NCBI GenBank assembly: GCA_021846395.1
Contig: JAJZXB010000004.1
Coordinates: 62,001-126,000, forward strand
From: Thermoplasmata archaeon
GTDB lineage: Archaea > Thermoplasmatota > Thermoplasmata > Thermoplasmatales > Thermoplasmataceae
Direction of reading: 5' to 3'
Length of the DNA stretch: 64,000 nt
The notes under the pieces are model-generated. The model did no database searches. It saw only the letters and a program-made list of their open reading frames with translations, and was not told where the DNA came from. The translations under genes were made by a program, and so were the position numbers. Shown here in pieces: positions 54,882-63,139 of the stretch. Every line of letters starts with the position of its first letter. The stretch's first letter is position 1.

Positions 54882-55472
54882 ATGATTGATATAAGCATCC
54901 CGTATAATAATAACCTGATAACATATATAGGTGACAGACCCTTTGAGGAGTATGTTTTCAAATCACATGAAAAGGATCATGTGCACATAATGCGTGTTAT
55001 CATGGAGACACATTCTGGAACACATTTTGATGCACCGTACCATATGATATCTAATGGGAAAAAAGCTGATGAAATTGATATTGAAAGATTCGTGGGCAAA
55101 GCCTCCGTCATTGAAGTTAATTCCGACAGAATAACCGCGGAAGACATACCTGAAAATGTGGAAAAAATTGTTATTTTTAAAACACCAAATTCTGAAAAAT
55201 ACGATAAATTTTACGAATCATTTACATATCTCACAATGGAGGGCGCCAATAAGCTCATTGAAAAAAAAGTTAACGTTGTTGGAATTGATTACCTTTCCAT
55301 TGAAAAATTTGGAACCGATGAACCTAGAGTTCACAAATATCTATTTAATCACGATGCTGTTATAATTGAGGGGCTTAACTTAAAGGGTGTGTTACCCGGA
55401 ACATATGACTTTATATGTTTACCATTGAAAATGGGTGAAGATGGGGCGCCTTGCAGAGCGGTGCTATTATAA
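54882..55472 (+). CDS. Cyclase-family metal-dependent hydrolase, paralogue 2
   Basis: 196 residues. The motif THSGTHFDAPYHM (about residue 46), GIDYLSIEKFG and HDAVIIEGLNL match the cyclase/kynurenine formamidase family. It is shorter than paralogue 1 and starts MIDISIP. It is separated from the APC permease by the tnpB element. ATG 54882 follows TTTTTATACTATATG, about 25 nt. Confidence 0.85.
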   Translation: MIDISIPYNNNLITYIGDRPFEEYVFKSHEKDHVHIMRVIMETHSGTHFDAPYHMISNGKKADEIDIERFVGKASVIEVNSDRITAEDIPENVEKIVIFKTPNSEKYDKFYESFTYLTMEGANKLIEKKVNVVGIDYLSIEKFGTDEPRVHKYLFNHDAVIIEGLNLKGVLPGTYDFICLPLKMGEDGAPCRAVLL

Positions 55473-55772
55473 ATAAATATATACCACAATTTTAACAGCA
55501 TTAGTTATGGAGGTTTTTATAATGTTTATATTTTAATTGTATCTTCACAGAAATAATTTAAATGGCCAATGATGTCCATTGCTTGTAAATACCAATAATA
55601 AAAAATCAAAAAATTGGATATAGATATTTTCCTGTTTTGAATTGTATAATTATTTAAATGTGATTTTCGCTCTTATACAGAAATCTGGCTTTTGGAAGGG
55701 ATATAGGGAATTATCCTGCCATAGAGCTAACGTATACAAAATAATAATATATTATAATCAATTGTTAAGAGC
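55473..55772. other. Intergenic, nothing seen
   Basis: AT-rich spacer between the cyclase gene and moaE; no ORF, repeat or RNA gene recognised. Confidence 0.4.
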
Positions 55773-56189
55773 ATGATAAAAATACAGGGAATCCCCATAA
55801 ATATCCTGGAACTTGAAAATGATGTTAATAGTCCAGATTCAGGTGCAATAGTTACCTTTCTTGGAACAGTAAGGGAGCACGATGAAACATCAAAAATTAA
55901 AATCAGGGCTTTATATTATGAAGCATATGAGGATATGGCTATAAAAAAGATAAATGAAATTATAGATGAAGCAAAGGTCAGATTTCAAATAAAAAAGGTT
56001 TCAGTGATTCAAAGAATAGGGAATATAAATGTTAAAGAGGCTTCAATTGGGATTGCCGTTTCATCGGAACACAGAAAAAATGCATTTCTTGGATGTGAAT
56101 ATATTATTGATAAAATAAAAGAAATACCCCCCATATGGAAAAAAGAAATTTACGCAGATAATAGTGAAATATGGAAGTCTGAAACGTAA
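55773..56189 (+). CDS. moaE: Molybdopterin synthase catalytic subunit
   Basis: 138 residues. GAIVTFLGTVREH near the start, IRALYYEAYEDMA, SSEHRKNAFLGCEYIIDKIKE and PPIWKKEIYADN are MoaE landmarks, with the catalytic Lys in the last. It takes sulfur from MoaD-thiocarboxylate to build the dithiolene of molybdopterin. Its partner moaD is 7 kb downstream with moaA. Confidence 0.93.
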   Translation: MIKIQGIPINILELENDVNSPDSGAIVTFLGTVREHDETSKIKIRALYYEAYEDMAIKKINEIIDEAKVRFQIKKVSVIQRIGNINVKEASIGIAVSSEHRKNAFLGCEYIIDKIKEIPPIWKKEIYADNSEIWKSET

Positions 56190-56194
56190 TAAAA

Positions 56195-56896
56195 TCAAAA
56201 TATTTTCCAGATATTACTGAGCAGTATAAGTATAGTGAATGTTATTGAAAACAATACCACTGATTCAAGAATCTTTTCATAATATTTTGTTATGGCCTGA
56301 ACGTCCATTTTTTCATTTTTTTTAAGAGACCGGTATGGTCTTGAAGCCTGAATTTCTATCTGTATAAGAGAATATCCCAGGATAAATAAAAGAAGAAATA
56401 TTATTATGCTGTTTCCGTTCTGTATTAGGTATCCGGAAACTACCGGCATGGAACCTGTGGCGAAGGCAAGCCATTTATTATTGTGAAAAAAACCATTGAA
56501 CAATTCAAGGTTATATGAAAAAATAAAGAAAATTTCAATTATTCCAGCAATTAAAAGATAAGGGTATTCCAGAGCATATCTGAATGAGAGCAGTATTCCA
56601 AAAAATAATGACAAGAACCCCATTATAAGAAGATATTTGTTCTTTATATACTGGCCCCATGGTGCATTTTTTGACGAAAATGAATCAAATGAATGTGCTG
56701 ATATTCCAAGGCATATAACATAGGTTGTGAAGAGAATAACACTTCTTGATATGACAATATGATCGGCGAATGATGTTCCCATGAAAATAAAACCACTAAC
56801 CATAAGTGTATAGGGGTAAAATGTTAACCCAATAAATGCCCTGAACCACATGGGACCAAACTTTGGGACGTACCATTCTCCGAATCTATTATTCAT
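56195..56896 (-). CDS. UbiA-like polytopic membrane protein
   Basis: 233 residues from ATG 56896 with about seven TMs. GISAHSFDSFSSKNAPWG in the second loop takes the place of the Asp-rich UbiA motif but with few Asp, and LELFNGFFHNN is in the second loop. It resembles an archaeal UbiA-superfamily branch of unknown prenyl acceptor. It converges with moaE (6 bp). Confidence 0.5.
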   Translation of the reverse strand: MNNRFGEWYVPKFGPMWFRAFIGLTFYPYTLMVSGFIFMGTSFADHIVISRSVILFTTYVICLGISAHSFDSFSSKNAPWGQYIKNKYLLIMGFLSLFFGILLSFRYALEYPYLLIAGIIEIFFIFSYNLELFNGFFHNNKWLAFATGSMPVVSGYLIQNGNSIIIFLLLFILGYSLIQIEIQASRPYRSLKKNEKMDVQAITKYYEKILESVVLFSITFTILILLSNIWKIF

Positions 56897-57035
56897 TGTG
56901 TTCAATAATATCATATTTATATTTACAATATTATTTAATAATTTTTTGTTATATATCCTGATATAACATTTTTATAATAATGATACCGTAAGGGGCAATA
57001 AATAAATTTAATATCATTTTAGTGCATTATCATGT

Positions 57036-57518
57036 ATGGAAATGGAAGAAATTGATATGATAATGCCTGAAAATTCTAATATTATCCTTGGTTATTCGCA
57101 TTTTATAAAAACAGTCGAGGATTTAACCGAAATAATTAAAACCTCAATTCCAGAATGCAAATACGCTGTTATTTTTTCCGAGGCATCCGGTGAAAGATTG
57201 ATAAGATATGATGGTAATGATGAGGAACTAATAAATTCAGGAATAGAAAACATAAGAAAATTATCAGCAGGCCATACATTTTTGATATTTTTGAGAAGGG
57301 CGTATCCAATAAATGTTTTGAATGCAATAAAAATGTGCCAGGAGGTTGGAAGCATATATGCCGCTACTGCTAACCCGCTAAAGGTTATTTTGGCACATAC
57401 GGATAATGGAAATGCAGTACTTGGCGTATGTGATGGATATTCACCTGTTGGCATTGAGAATCAGGATGACAGGAAAAAGAGATATAAACTTTTAAGAGAT
57501 ATAGGCTATAAATACTGA
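57036..57518 (+). CDS. Adenosine-specific kinase (DUF355)
   Basis: 160 residues. ILGYSHFIKTVEDLTE, FSEASGERLIRYDGNDEEL, AGHTFLIFLRRAYPINVLNA, CATANPL-like AATANPLKVILA and GVCDGYSPVGIE follow the family sequence nearly along its length. The structure-based function is adenosine phosphorylation with ATP. Directly upstream of tRNA-Arg. Start 57036 gives the usual N-terminus. Confidence 0.88.
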   Translation: MEMEEIDMIMPENSNIILGYSHFIKTVEDLTEIIKTSIPECKYAVIFSEASGERLIRYDGNDEELINSGIENIRKLSAGHTFLIFLRRAYPINVLNAIKMCQEVGSIYAATANPLKVILAHTDNGNAVLGVCDGYSPVGIENQDDRKKRYKLLRDIGYKY

Positions 57519-57537
57519 TTTACTGTAACAGTACTTC

Positions 57538-57610
57538 GGGCCCGTGGTGTAATGGATTATCATATAGGCCTCCGGAGCCTATAATCCGGGTTCAAATCCC
57601 GGCGGGCTCA
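57538..57610 (+). tRNA. tRNA-Arg, anticodon CCG
   Basis: 73 nt. Acceptor GGGCCCG pairs with CGGGCTC; anticodon stem TAGGC/GCCTA encloses loop CTCCGGA (anticodon CCG); the T arm is CCGGG-TTCAAAT-CCCGG. No CCA and no intron in the gene. The 3' side opens into accessory DNA. Confidence 0.93.
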
Positions 57611-57692
57611 TTGGATGATGGAAAATTTATAGGATCAAAAAAACGCTTCTTTTAATATTCTAACTTTATAACTTTAATCGATCATTTTTTAA

Positions 57693-57911
57693 AATTTCTC
57701 AATCCAATTTCCAAAAAACCCTTCCCTAACACTTTCGAATTTCAATGTTGTGACCAATCTCATTGAACTTAATAGCATTCCGATACCTGAAGTAAAAATT
57801 GGCCTTGGTGCATATTATTATGGATTGGTATGGTTGTTGCTTTCTTTAAAATATATTTCATCCTGTAAAAACCGGTATATTTCCCTGCTCATACTTTCAG
57901 TGTATTTGTAA
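57693..57911 (+). pseudogene. Possible VKOR-like membrane protein fragment
   Basis: A 72-residue open stretch with no start codon includes NVVTNLIELNSIPIPEVKIG and AYYYGLVWLLLSL, then a second hydrophobic stretch. IPIPxxxxGLxxYYYGLVW is similar to the second helix of vitamin K epoxide reductase-type proteins, but the CxxC part is not seen. A further hydrophobic run in another frame follows. It lies just after the tRNA gene. Uncertain. Confidence 0.3.
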
Positions 57912-58067
57912 TCTTTATACTTTATTCATCTATGATTATTTTAAATACCTTATTCTAACAGGTATAACATTTCTCCATACAATAACTTTCTAAACAGGAA
58001 TGAATCAAGTAACTGGTTTGTCTGGAATCAACAGATAATATTTAATATGTTTATTGGTTATCATTGT

Positions 58068-59222
58068 ATGATTTATTCAGTTAATTCTAAAAGATCTCCA
58101 GAAAACAAAATAGAATACGAACATAAACATGAATTTCTCAGCGATTTGGAAAAAAAAGAGTTTGATTATCTTCTGAAAATATTAAAAAAAAACGGGGTTG
58201 AATATTCTAAATTGAAAAATGCCCTTGTTCCAAATTTAGACAAGAGAGAAATTATTCTTGCGATTAAACAAGATAACCCCAATTTTGGATATAAAGCATT
58301 TGAGCAAATTTATAAATTTCTTAAGCTGGAAAATAGCCATGCGATAGTATACGGTTACCTTGCATATAATGATTTTTCAGGTGACCGTTTAAAAATGTTT
58401 AAGTTCTTTGAGCAGGAGATGGATGAAATCATTAGTATGGACATAATGAATACTCAAGAATTTTTTTTGATATATATAAACAATCTGGAATATAGTCAAA
58501 TTAGAAAACTTGTGTACAGATTTATTAATTTAGGCCTACTGATTGGATACAAACAAGCATCAGTTAATTCGAGGATGAAGACAACAGTTTCAGAATTTTC
58601 TCAATATGAAATTCAATGTGATGGAAATATTATTAAACCGTATCCTGAAGGTGACGGCTTTGATTCCGATGATGGGGATATAGGAAAAATAAATAATAAA
58701 AAAATTATTGATTATGGATATAGAGTGATTTTTGTAAGGCGTGTAGCGTTTGATTTATTTTTATCACCATTAATAACCGATGGGAGTAATTCTCCATTTA
58801 AACACGATGAGGATATGATAATTGAGCAAAACGAGGAAACTACAATAATAATTCCAAATGTGTTGATAGAGGATCCCGAAATAATAGAGAAAATAGAAAA
58901 TAAACTTGGAAAAATAAATCCAAGTGATAAAGAAAAAATAAAGGAAATATTGAAGAACGTTGTTCTAGAGAAATTCAAAAATAAATTCCTTTTTGAAATA
59001 GAAAAGGATGTGGAAAAAGATTCATGGAAGATGAATACTTTCGTTGATATTCGAAATTTTGGAAAGAGAGCAGTTTGTAGATTTGGACTTGCTTTAGAAT
59101 TTGATTGTCAAAAGAAGATTTTAAAAATTAAATCTTTATTTGGGAGTTCTAAACTTTCCAAAGATAGATCCTACAGGTATGATATGATGGAAGACTGGGA
59201 TGCTGAATATCGTTATAGATGA
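58068..59222 (+). CDS. Orphan accessory protein, 384-391 residues
   Basis: No family recognised. Frame open from ATG 58047; ATG 58068 lies about 27 nt after a TTTAATAT box and is preferred. The N-terminal part (about 1-170) is mostly helical with two similar-looking KKNGVEYSKL / LDKREI blocks; the middle has an acidic loop EGDGFDSDDGDIGKINNKKI; the C-terminal part (about 250-390) is charged, with NKLGKINPSDKEKIKEILKN and a final beta sheet. No TM or signal peptide. It lies between tRNA-Arg and vapBC, so it may be part of a small island, perhaps a defence or regulatory protein; this is a guess. Confidence 0.65.
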   Translation: MIYSVNSKRSPENKIEYEHKHEFLSDLEKKEFDYLLKILKKNGVEYSKLKNALVPNLDKREIILAIKQDNPNFGYKAFEQIYKFLKLENSHAIVYGYLAYNDFSGDRLKMFKFFEQEMDEIISMDIMNTQEFFLIYINNLEYSQIRKLVYRFINLGLLIGYKQASVNSRMKTTVSEFSQYEIQCDGNIIKPYPEGDGFDSDDGDIGKINNKKIIDYGYRVIFVRRVAFDLFLSPLITDGSNSPFKHDEDMIIEQNEETTIIIPNVLIEDPEIIEKIENKLGKINPSDKEKIKEILKNVVLEKFKNKFLFEIEKDVEKDSWKMNTFVDIRNFGKRAVCRFGLALEFDCQKKILKIKSLFGSSKLSKDRSYRYDMMEDWDAEYRYR

Positions 59223-59434
59223 TTACAAATCACAGTTCCAAAATTAAAAAATTCTGAATAGTAAGATCATGATCATTGATAGATATTCGGGCCTAAAACC
59301 GCATATCTAAAAGTTCACTTTAAAAGACAGTTCACTCACTGATATGATATAATATCCATAATGTTCTTATTTTTTTATAATTTATACAGTATTAATGAAA
59401 TCAAAAAAAATTCACAATTTTTATTGTTATATTT

Positions 59435-59866
59435 TCATATTAACAATGTATTTAACCCAAGATCAATTGCAATTAAATACTGTTCCTTATCAGCAGTTAT
59501 AAATAAATCAGAATTAATAGCAGAGACAATATGTATCACATCCATAAGAGGGGAATGTTTATCAAGACATATTTTTCCTGATTTAATAATTTTCTCTGGG
59601 GTTATATTTATTATATCTATTGAATTTATTTTTGTTAAATTATCTATTTCATTAATGAATTCTGAATAATATAAATTAGCATTTTCTATAAATTGTTTCC
59701 TCTCATATTTATCAAAAACAATGGAAACTTCACCCAATACTATGACGGAAATAACGAGCTTATAATTACCATTATATATATTTTTAAAGATTTCTTCAAT
59801 TTTATCGGATGATTCTTCATTTAAATATCTTTTAACAATTGCGCTAGTATCTAGATAAACGTTCAT
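59435..59866 (-). CDS. vapC: VapC-type PIN-domain ribonuclease toxin
   Basis: 143 residues from ATG 59866 (MNVYLDTSAIVKRYL). PIN acidic residues: D in YLDTSA, E in VLGEVSIV, D in SPLMDVIHI and D in FITADKEQY. It cleaves RNA when released from the antitoxin. It overlaps the antitoxin gene by about 23 bp. Confidence 0.88.
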   Translation of the reverse strand: MNVYLDTSAIVKRYLNEESSDKIEEIFKNIYNGNYKLVISVIVLGEVSIVFDKYERKQFIENANLYYSEFINEIDNLTKINSIDIINITPEKIIKSGKICLDKHSPLMDVIHIVSAINSDLFITADKEQYLIAIDLGLNTLLI

Positions 59867-60128
59867 CATAATCATTCCTCATTTCTTTTATAATGTCCAT
59901 GGAATTGGTCTTTTTCATTTTTTCCCTGTTTTTTCTAATGTAATCGTCATTGATGCTAATAAATTCAATATTATTTTCTTTCATGCATTTTTCAATTTCA
60001 TATTTTAATGACAATAATTTTAAATCATTTTCAACAATTTCACTTAGAGTTTTATTTTCAAGTGCCAATATTGATTTTGCATTTTTTATTACATTTTCAT
60101 CAATGGATAATGTTAATTTTTTTTTCAT
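59844..60128 (-). CDS. vapB: VapB-type antitoxin, CopG/RHH-like
   Basis: 94 residues. MKKKLTLSIDENVIKNAKSI and LENKTLSEIVENDLK have the strand-helix-helix pattern of ribbon-helix-helix antitoxins; the C-terminal half, acidic and helical, would block the PIN site. Its start codon overlaps a perfect 24-bp palindrome, its probable operator. Confidence 0.8.
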   Translation of the reverse strand: MKKKLTLSIDENVIKNAKSILALENKTLSEIVENDLKLLSLKYEIEKCMKENNIEFISINDDYIRKNREKMKKTNSMDIIKEMRNDYDERLSRY

Positions 60129-60150
60129 ACGTATATAATTATATACGTAT
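60127..60150. promoter_or_regulatory. Perfect 24-bp palindrome, vapBC operator
   Basis: ATACGTATATAA followed by its exact reverse complement TTATATACGTAT, overlapping the first two bases of the vapB start codon and containing the only nearby TATA-like sequence. Ideal for binding by an RHH antitoxin dimer to repress its own operon. Confidence 0.75.
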
Positions 60151-60415
60151 AGTTAAACTTTTTGAATTAAAAATAGTTGATTATATATTGGCAATATTGA
60201 TATATTTTTACGCTATTTTTAGCAGTTTATTCACTGAAGTGTTTTTCCTATAGAAATTTACAAAATTCCGATATATTTAAAGAACAATTGTTAATAAATC
60301 TTTAAATTACAAAACAGGTTTTTAACGAATTCTCCAATTAAATTACAATACAAAATTCGGTAAAAAATTTAAAAATTAAGAAGGAATTATGGAAACTATT
60401 CCCTAGTTTTATTCT

Positions 60416-61678
60416 TTAATTATTTAATACCCCCTCTATATCTCTCTTATATCCATATATTTCTCTAAACACAAATACAGTAACCAGAACTCCAAAGAGT
60501 GGCGATAATGCTATTACTATTGTGGAAAATCCAATGCCGATTAACGAAAACATAATTGGAAATATTGTTATTGAAAAAAATGCAGGTATTTGTGTAATAA
60601 AATTTGTTAACCCAATTGCTCTTCCCCTGTACTCTGTTTGAGATACAAGAGACTGGGAAGTTATTATTGGCTGATTATTCAGGTGGTTTCCAATGACAAA
60701 AATTATCATCGGAAGTGGAACAAGAATATACTCTTTAAAAATTAAAAACGTGCCCGCCATTATCAGTGAAATGAAGGAAATTGCAAATCCAGAATAGCTT
60801 ATCTTTCTCAATCCCAATTTTGGTATCAGTGCAGGGCCTATTATTCCAGCGGGAACACCAAAAGAATATATCAAAATTATAATTATTCTTGAATAGAACA
60901 TATTCGAAACGTGAATTGTAGTCAAAATATATGGCATGAAAAATGCAAATGTGCCAACCTCAATTGCACTAGCCATTCCACAGATCCAGGCATATAGAGT
61001 TGTGTTCCATGCAGTTTTATCTTTTCTCAGTTTTTTAATGAACATCATGTATGTTATTTTCTTACTGTATGGACTGGATTTCCACAATCTTGATTCCTTG
61101 ATTTTCCCGGAATATGCTATAAGAACTATTGAAGGAATCAGGGAAATGCCAATTGCAATTTTCCATATAATCCCAAATGGTATATGAAGAAACAGGGAAA
61201 GAAGAACCACAAAATTCAGTCCGAGAATAGCATAGCTTGCCATCAGGGTATTTTTTGAACCTGATATCTCCCTCTTTCCGGGTTTAAGTGTTTCCATTAT
61301 ATATGAATACACATTTGTAATATCTGAACCCGCAGGAAACCCTGCAATGAATCTTGAAATTATGAAAATCAAGGATGAAGGTGATATAATTGAAAGTATT
61401 GCAGAAAATATGAAAAGTATCATATTAATGTAGAAACCTTTTTTCCGCCCAATGCGATCGTTTATTATCCCGCCTAGAATAGAACCTATAGATGCTCCTC
61501 CCACTGTTGCGGCCGTAATCAAACCAAGTTCAATATGGCTTAAATTGTAATAAACAGCTAAAAAAATGCTCAACATCGGTACTGCGAAAATATTCCACTC
61601 ATCTATGAACAGTGAAACAAGCATAAATTTAGATACATATCTTTCATAGCTGTTTTTTTTACTGTATGATGTTTCCAT
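60416..61678 (-). CDS. MFS transporter
   Basis: 420 residues, twelve TMs. Motif A is GGIINDRIGRKKGFY, with ALIPKLGLRKISYSG at the TM8-9 loop; ISRFIAGFPAGSDITNVYSY is like the metabolite/H+ symporter and sugar porter groups. Some similarity in style to the 18702-20039 transporter, but not a duplicate. Substrate unknown. Confidence 0.85.
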   Translation of the reverse strand: METSYSKKNSYERYVSKFMLVSLFIDEWNIFAVPMLSIFLAVYYNLSHIELGLITAATVGGASIGSILGGIINDRIGRKKGFYINMILFIFSAILSIISPSSLIFIISRFIAGFPAGSDITNVYSYIMETLKPGKREISGSKNTLMASYAILGLNFVVLLSLFLHIPFGIIWKIAIGISLIPSIVLIAYSGKIKESRLWKSSPYSKKITYMMFIKKLRKDKTAWNTTLYAWICGMASAIEVGTFAFFMPYILTTIHVSNMFYSRIIIILIYSFGVPAGIIGPALIPKLGLRKISYSGFAISFISLIMAGTFLIFKEYILVPLPMIIFVIGNHLNNQPIITSQSLVSQTEYRGRAIGLTNFITQIPAFFSITIFPIMFSLIGIGFSTIVIALSPLFGVLVTVFVFREIYGYKRDIEGVLNN

Positions 61679-61920
61679 CTATGATAATAGCAGTATTTAC
61701 TAAAATTGTATGGAAAGGTGCATATTTTGCATTTTACACAAATTTTTATAAAATATATACAGGCAGCATTTTTAATTTCTCAGGACTTAATGTCCCCAGA
61801 AAGCGGTCAATGCAGATCACGCTTTATTAATTCTTTTCATGAATAAGTACTGAATATTATATATTTCCTGATAATTGGAGATAATAAATCTTTAAATATG
61901 GTTTTTGCGATTATTAATAA

Positions 61921-62865
61921 ATGATCAATGACATTATTTCAAACGATTTTATTTATGATGATTACGGCCGACCGGTTAACAGTTTAAGGATACAGCTCAA
62001 TGCAATATGCAATCTTCACTGTTTTTTCTGCCATATGGAGGGAACGGAAAGGAACATGGAATATTTAACATCAGAACAAATAGGGGAAATTGTTGAAGTA
62101 GCACACAGCCATGGAGTAAATAAGATCAAATTTACCGGTGGAGAGCCCACTCTGAGGCATGACATTATAGAAATAATTAAGGAAACAAGAAAATACATAA
62201 CTGGAGATATATCCATGACAACAAATGGTGTTATGCTGCCAAAACTTGCAGATGAACTGAAAAATGCGGGCCTCAGCAGAGTAAATATATCCATGCACGC
62301 CATTGATGAAAATAACTTTGAGTTAATAACAAATGTAAACAGAAATTACCTTAAAACAGTTCAGGATGGAATAAACTCTGCAAATAACGCTGGACTGAAA
62401 CCCGTTAAGGTTAACTTTGTTGTATTGAAGGGCGTAAATGAAAATGAAGTGAGTGACATGATCAACTTCTGTGCCAAAAATGATGCAATATTACAGTTGA
62501 TAGAGTTTGAAGCCGATAGAATAAAGGAATATTCAGGTGAGTACCAAAAGTATCACATGAGCCTTGATTCCATTGAAAAGGAGATAGGTAAAAGATCTCT
62601 TGAAATGGAAAGAAACTCACTGCATAATAGGGAGAGATACACCATAAATACGGAATATGGAGATGTAAAAATAGAATTTGTTAAGCCAATGCACAATAAG
62701 GATTTTTGCAATAACTGTACAAGATTGAGAATCACCGCAGATGGAAATTTCAAAACGTGCTTATTAAGGGAAAATGATTATTTTAAAATAAAAAATTATG
62801 ATAAGGATAATCTAGATGAGCTTTATATGAAAGCAGTTAAAAGCAGAATTCCATACTGGGGGTGA
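61921..62865 (+). CDS. moaA: GTP 3',8-cyclase
   Basis: 314 residues. Radical SAM motif CNLHCFFC (about residue 27) and a C-terminal cluster motif CNNC...C (FCNNCTRLRITADGNFKTCLL). KFTGGEPTLR and MTTNG are typical. It starts molybdopterin synthesis by converting GTP to 3',8-cyclo-GTP. The C-terminus ends PYWG without the double-Gly tail of bacterial MoaA. Operon with moaD, 4 bp apart. Confidence 0.93.
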   Translation: MINDIISNDFIYDDYGRPVNSLRIQLNAICNLHCFFCHMEGTERNMEYLTSEQIGEIVEVAHSHGVNKIKFTGGEPTLRHDIIEIIKETRKYITGDISMTTNGVMLPKLADELKNAGLSRVNISMHAIDENNFELITNVNRNYLKTVQDGINSANNAGLKPVKVNFVVLKGVNENEVSDMINFCAKNDAILQLIEFEADRIKEYSGEYQKYHMSLDSIEKEIGKRSLEMERNSLHNRERYTINTEYGDVKIEFVKPMHNKDFCNNCTRLRITADGNFKTCLLRENDYFKIKNYDKDNLDELYMKAVKSRIPYWG

Positions 62866-62869
62866 AGCA

Positions 62870-63106
62870 ATGAGGGTTAAAATTTTATATTTTGCACATA
62901 TAAGGGAAATTACTGGCAAAAGTGAAGAATGCATGGATATAAGTTCAAATAAAATGGATGAAATCAAAAATATTCTTTTCAACGAATATCCTGAAATAAA
63001 AAATGAAAGAAATTTGCTCATTGCGGTGAATAACGAATATTATGACGGCAAAGATATTATGGAAAATGATACGGTGGCAATATTCCCTGCCGTAAGTGGT
63101 GGATAA
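62870..63106 (+). CDS. moaD: Molybdopterin synthase sulfur-carrier subunit
   Basis: 78 residues with the ubiquitin-like fold and the terminal VSGG. MRVKILYFAHIREITGK and TVAIFPAVSGG are typical. Its C-terminal Gly is thiocarboxylated and donates sulfur to MoaE. GGGGGTGA before the ATG is the ribosome site and overlaps the moaA end. Confidence 0.9.
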   Translation: MRVKILYFAHIREITGKSEECMDISSNKMDEIKNILFNEYPEIKNERNLLIAVNNEYYDGKDIMENDTVAIFPAVSGG

Positions 63107-63139
63107 TTTTCATGGGAGCCATGTTTAAAAAAGGGGATA

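Noticed and set aside
61921-62865. Missing double-Gly tail of MoaA as a defect
   Set aside because: The protein ends PYWG, but as far as I recall archaeal MoaA proteins often lack the bacterial GG tail and everything else is intact, so it is not treated as a break.
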